Below are positions 62,967-64,000 of a DNA stretch of 64,000 bases, one piece after another; position 1 is the first letter of the stretch; each line of letters begins with the position of its first letter. Source of the DNA: Desulfovibrio subterraneus. GTDB taxonomy: Bacteria; Desulfobacterota; Desulfovibrionia; Desulfovibrionales; Desulfovibrionaceae. The translations under genes and the position numbers were made by a program. The stretch covers positions 479,574-543,573 of the forward strand of contig NZ_BLVO01000013.1 of assembly GCF_013340285.1 (NCBI RefSeq). Reading direction: 5' to 3'. Below the pieces are notes generated by a model. The model saw nothing but the letters and a program-made list of their open reading frames with translations. It was not told the DNA's origin and made no database searches.

Positions 62967-63638
62967 TTATCGGGCCGAAGCCTCAGCAGGGTCTGCTGCG
63001 GCAGCCGCGTCATCGGCGTGATGATGCGCAGTTGCAGGAGCGGAGAAGGCAAGAACCTCCGGCCGTACCTTGGCAAGGAAGGATACCACCGAGGCGGTGA
63101 CAATGCCCTCTATGACCATGACCGGCAGGGTGGAGATGAGAAGCACCTGTGCCACATGAAAGAATGCATCGCCGGACAGGGCAAGGGAGCCTGCGGTAAG
63201 AACGGCTGACAGACCTACTGCAAAGGCCCCGCAGGCAAAGGCGGCAACAGAGCGGTTGGCCGTGCCGCGGGTGAGCAGGGGGCGGAACAGATAGAAACAG
63301 AGTACGGGGGGCAGTGCCATGTTCAGCGTGTTCACGCCTAGCGTGGTAAGCCCGCCGAACTGGAAGAGAATTGCCTGCAGCGCAAGGGCCACCAGAATGG
63401 CCGGAAAAGCGGCCCAGCCCAGAATGACCCCGAGCAGACCGTTCAGTACAAGGTGGGTGGCCGTGGGGCCGACCGGCACATGGATAAGGGAGGCGACGAA
63501 GAAGGCGGCGGAAAGAATGGCAACCGTGACAAGGTTGTCGTAATCCATTTTTTTCAGTCCGATGGCTGTTCCCACAACTGTGAGGCAGGCTGAGCCTGCA
63601 AGTACCATTGGTGTGAGAACCCCTTCTGAAATGTGCAT
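62967..63638 (-). CDS. cbiM: cobalt/nickel substrate-capture protein CbiM
   Basis: 223 residues starting MHISEGVLTP after GGGAG; His2 and the N-terminal amine bind the metal in this family. VPVGPTATHLVLNGLLGVILGW and GVNTLNMALPP are typical. The C-terminal tail is Ala/Asp-rich with HHHADD, an added metal-binding stretch. Whether Co2+ or Ni2+ is imported cannot be told; hydrogenase-bearing sulfate reducers need both. Preceded by a promoter with paired 12-mers. Confidence 0.93.
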   Translation of the reverse strand: MHISEGVLTPMVLAGSACLTVVGTAIGLKKMDYDNLVTVAILSAAFFVASLIHVPVGPTATHLVLNGLLGVILGWAAFPAILVALALQAILFQFGGLTTLGVNTLNMALPPVLCFYLFRPLLTRGTANRSVAAFACGAFAVGLSAVLTAGSLALSGDAFFHVAQVLLISTLPVMVIEGIVTASVVSFLAKVRPEVLAFSAPATAHHHADDAAAAADPAEASAR

Positions 63639-63686
63639 TGGCCATCTCCCTTGTTTCCGGCGCACGTGCTGTCAAAAATGATTTGG

Positions 63687-63785
63687 TGTGTGCACGCTGT
63701 GCGGATGAATGCGTTTTCAGCTTTGCATACCACTCACTGTTCTTTGCCGTCAACGTGCCACAAATATAAAAAATGTGTGCACGCT
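63687..63785 (-). promoter_or_regulatory. cbiM promoter flanked by two copies of a 12-mer
   Basis: On the minus strand TTGACG (63753-63748), 18 bases, TATGCA (63729-63724) form a sigma70-like promoter. An exact 12-mer, AGCGTGCACACA on that strand, occurs at 63774-63785 (upstream) and 63687-63698 (downstream), bracketing the promoter. Candidate operators for a metal-sensing repressor such as NikR, though the sequence does not match a NikR box I know. No B12 riboswitch signature is present. Confidence 0.5.
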
Positions 63786-63842
63786 CAACATGCTGATGCG
63801 TCTGGAACTGCAAGCCCGCGTAACCGGCTGCAAGAAAAGAAA

Positions 63843-63871
63843 AAAGGCCTCCGGTAAATCCGGAGGCCTTT
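63843..63871 (-). terminator. terminator of the partial right-edge gene
   Basis: AAAGGCCTCCGG-ATTTA-CCGGAGGCCTTT, with TTTTTTC on the minus-strand side. Confidence 0.85.
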
Positions 63872-63893
63872 GATGGATACGTCTTTTGTCTTT

Positions 63894-64000
63894 CTAGAAG
63901 AAGACAAGGGTGACGATGATGAAGCAGGGAATCAGAATGGAACCCGACCAGGCCATGTAGCCGAAGAAGCTGGGCATCTTGACACCCTGGTCTTCAGCGA
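63894..64000 (-). CDS. C-terminus of a membrane protein, truncated by window edge
   Basis: The last 34 codons of a minus-strand gene: AEDQGVKMPSFFGYMAWSGS, then a hydrophobic helix ILIPCFIIVTLVFF and TAG. A hydrophilic turn, an F-F-G-Y-M-x-W segment and one last helix are typical ends of ion transporters of the ArsB/NhaD-like superfamily, but the fragment is too short for a firm call. Confidence 0.6.
   Translation of the reverse strand, partial: AEDQGVKMPSFFGYMAWSGSILIPCFIIVTLVFF

Noticed and set aside
63661-63840. Cobalamin riboswitch before cbiM
   Set aside because: No B12-box (GCC..GCC..CACTG type) or supporting helices found on the minus strand.

Overview
The window looks like a chromosomal segment of a sulfate-reducing deltaproteobacterium of the Desulfovibrionaceae (Desulfovibrio-like; species not assignable from this sequence alone). 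Pointers are a tungsten-type aldehyde:ferredoxin oxidoreductase, a System I cytochrome c maturation cluster whose CcmE carries the CxxxY haem site described from Desulfovibrio, a TRAP transporter next to [4Fe-4S] serine-dehydratase-type enzymes, a cbiMQO-type metal importer, heptose/LPS genes of a Gram-negative, and many sigma54-type regulators. I recognise no rRNA, tRNA, CRISPR array, prophage or insertion sequence.

Layout. 1-10.3 kb: a truncated sigma54-type activator, two small unknown genes, a dctPQM TRAP operon continuing into two different serine-dehydratase-family enzymes, then a NifA-like regulator whose ATPase motifs are degenerate and whose leader holds four 11-bp tandem repeats. 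10.4-16.2 kb: a HAD phosphatase, a minus-strand SAM-I riboswitch, murJ and several small unknown genes. 16.4-22.5 kb: aldehyde:ferredoxin oxidoreductase, a histidine kinase/NtrC pair and a Ca2+/cation exchanger. 22.8-28.7 kb: a Lon protease with a receiver domain inserted ahead of its AAA+ module, divergent from a sigma54-promoter operon of universal-stress-type proteins, small proteins and a TauE/SafE permease. 28.9-38.8 kb: PerM-type membrane protein, a sigma28-promoter small gene, cvpA-mazG, then HDOD, GAF/PAS, MoaD-like and GGDEF-EAL genes. 38.8-45 kb: recQ and a tandem pair of trypsin-like lipoproteins. 45.3-52.1 kb: a compact minus-strand guaBA-tatBC-hisB-lipoprotein-hisA array. 52.6-57.9 kb: ccmEFABCD plus a TPR gene. 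58-64 kb: a CBS-domain membrane protein, gmhB-heptosyltransferase, cbiMQO and the end of a membrane protein.

Three copies of a roughly 140-160 bp intergenic repeat sit at 13.5, 22.6 and 61.1 kb. All three lie between convergent genes, carry an internal hairpin whose stem has changed in a compensating way, and abut rho-independent terminators; two are bracketed by near-identical terminator copies.

The most unusual items are the receiver-Lon fusion with its divergent sigma54 operon and three palindromic, roughly helically phased upstream sites, the repeat family, the SAM riboswitch in front of unrecognised small genes, and the degenerate NifA-like regulator. Start codons were chosen by Shine-Dalgarno spacing and family N-termini; functions of unknown genes are left open.
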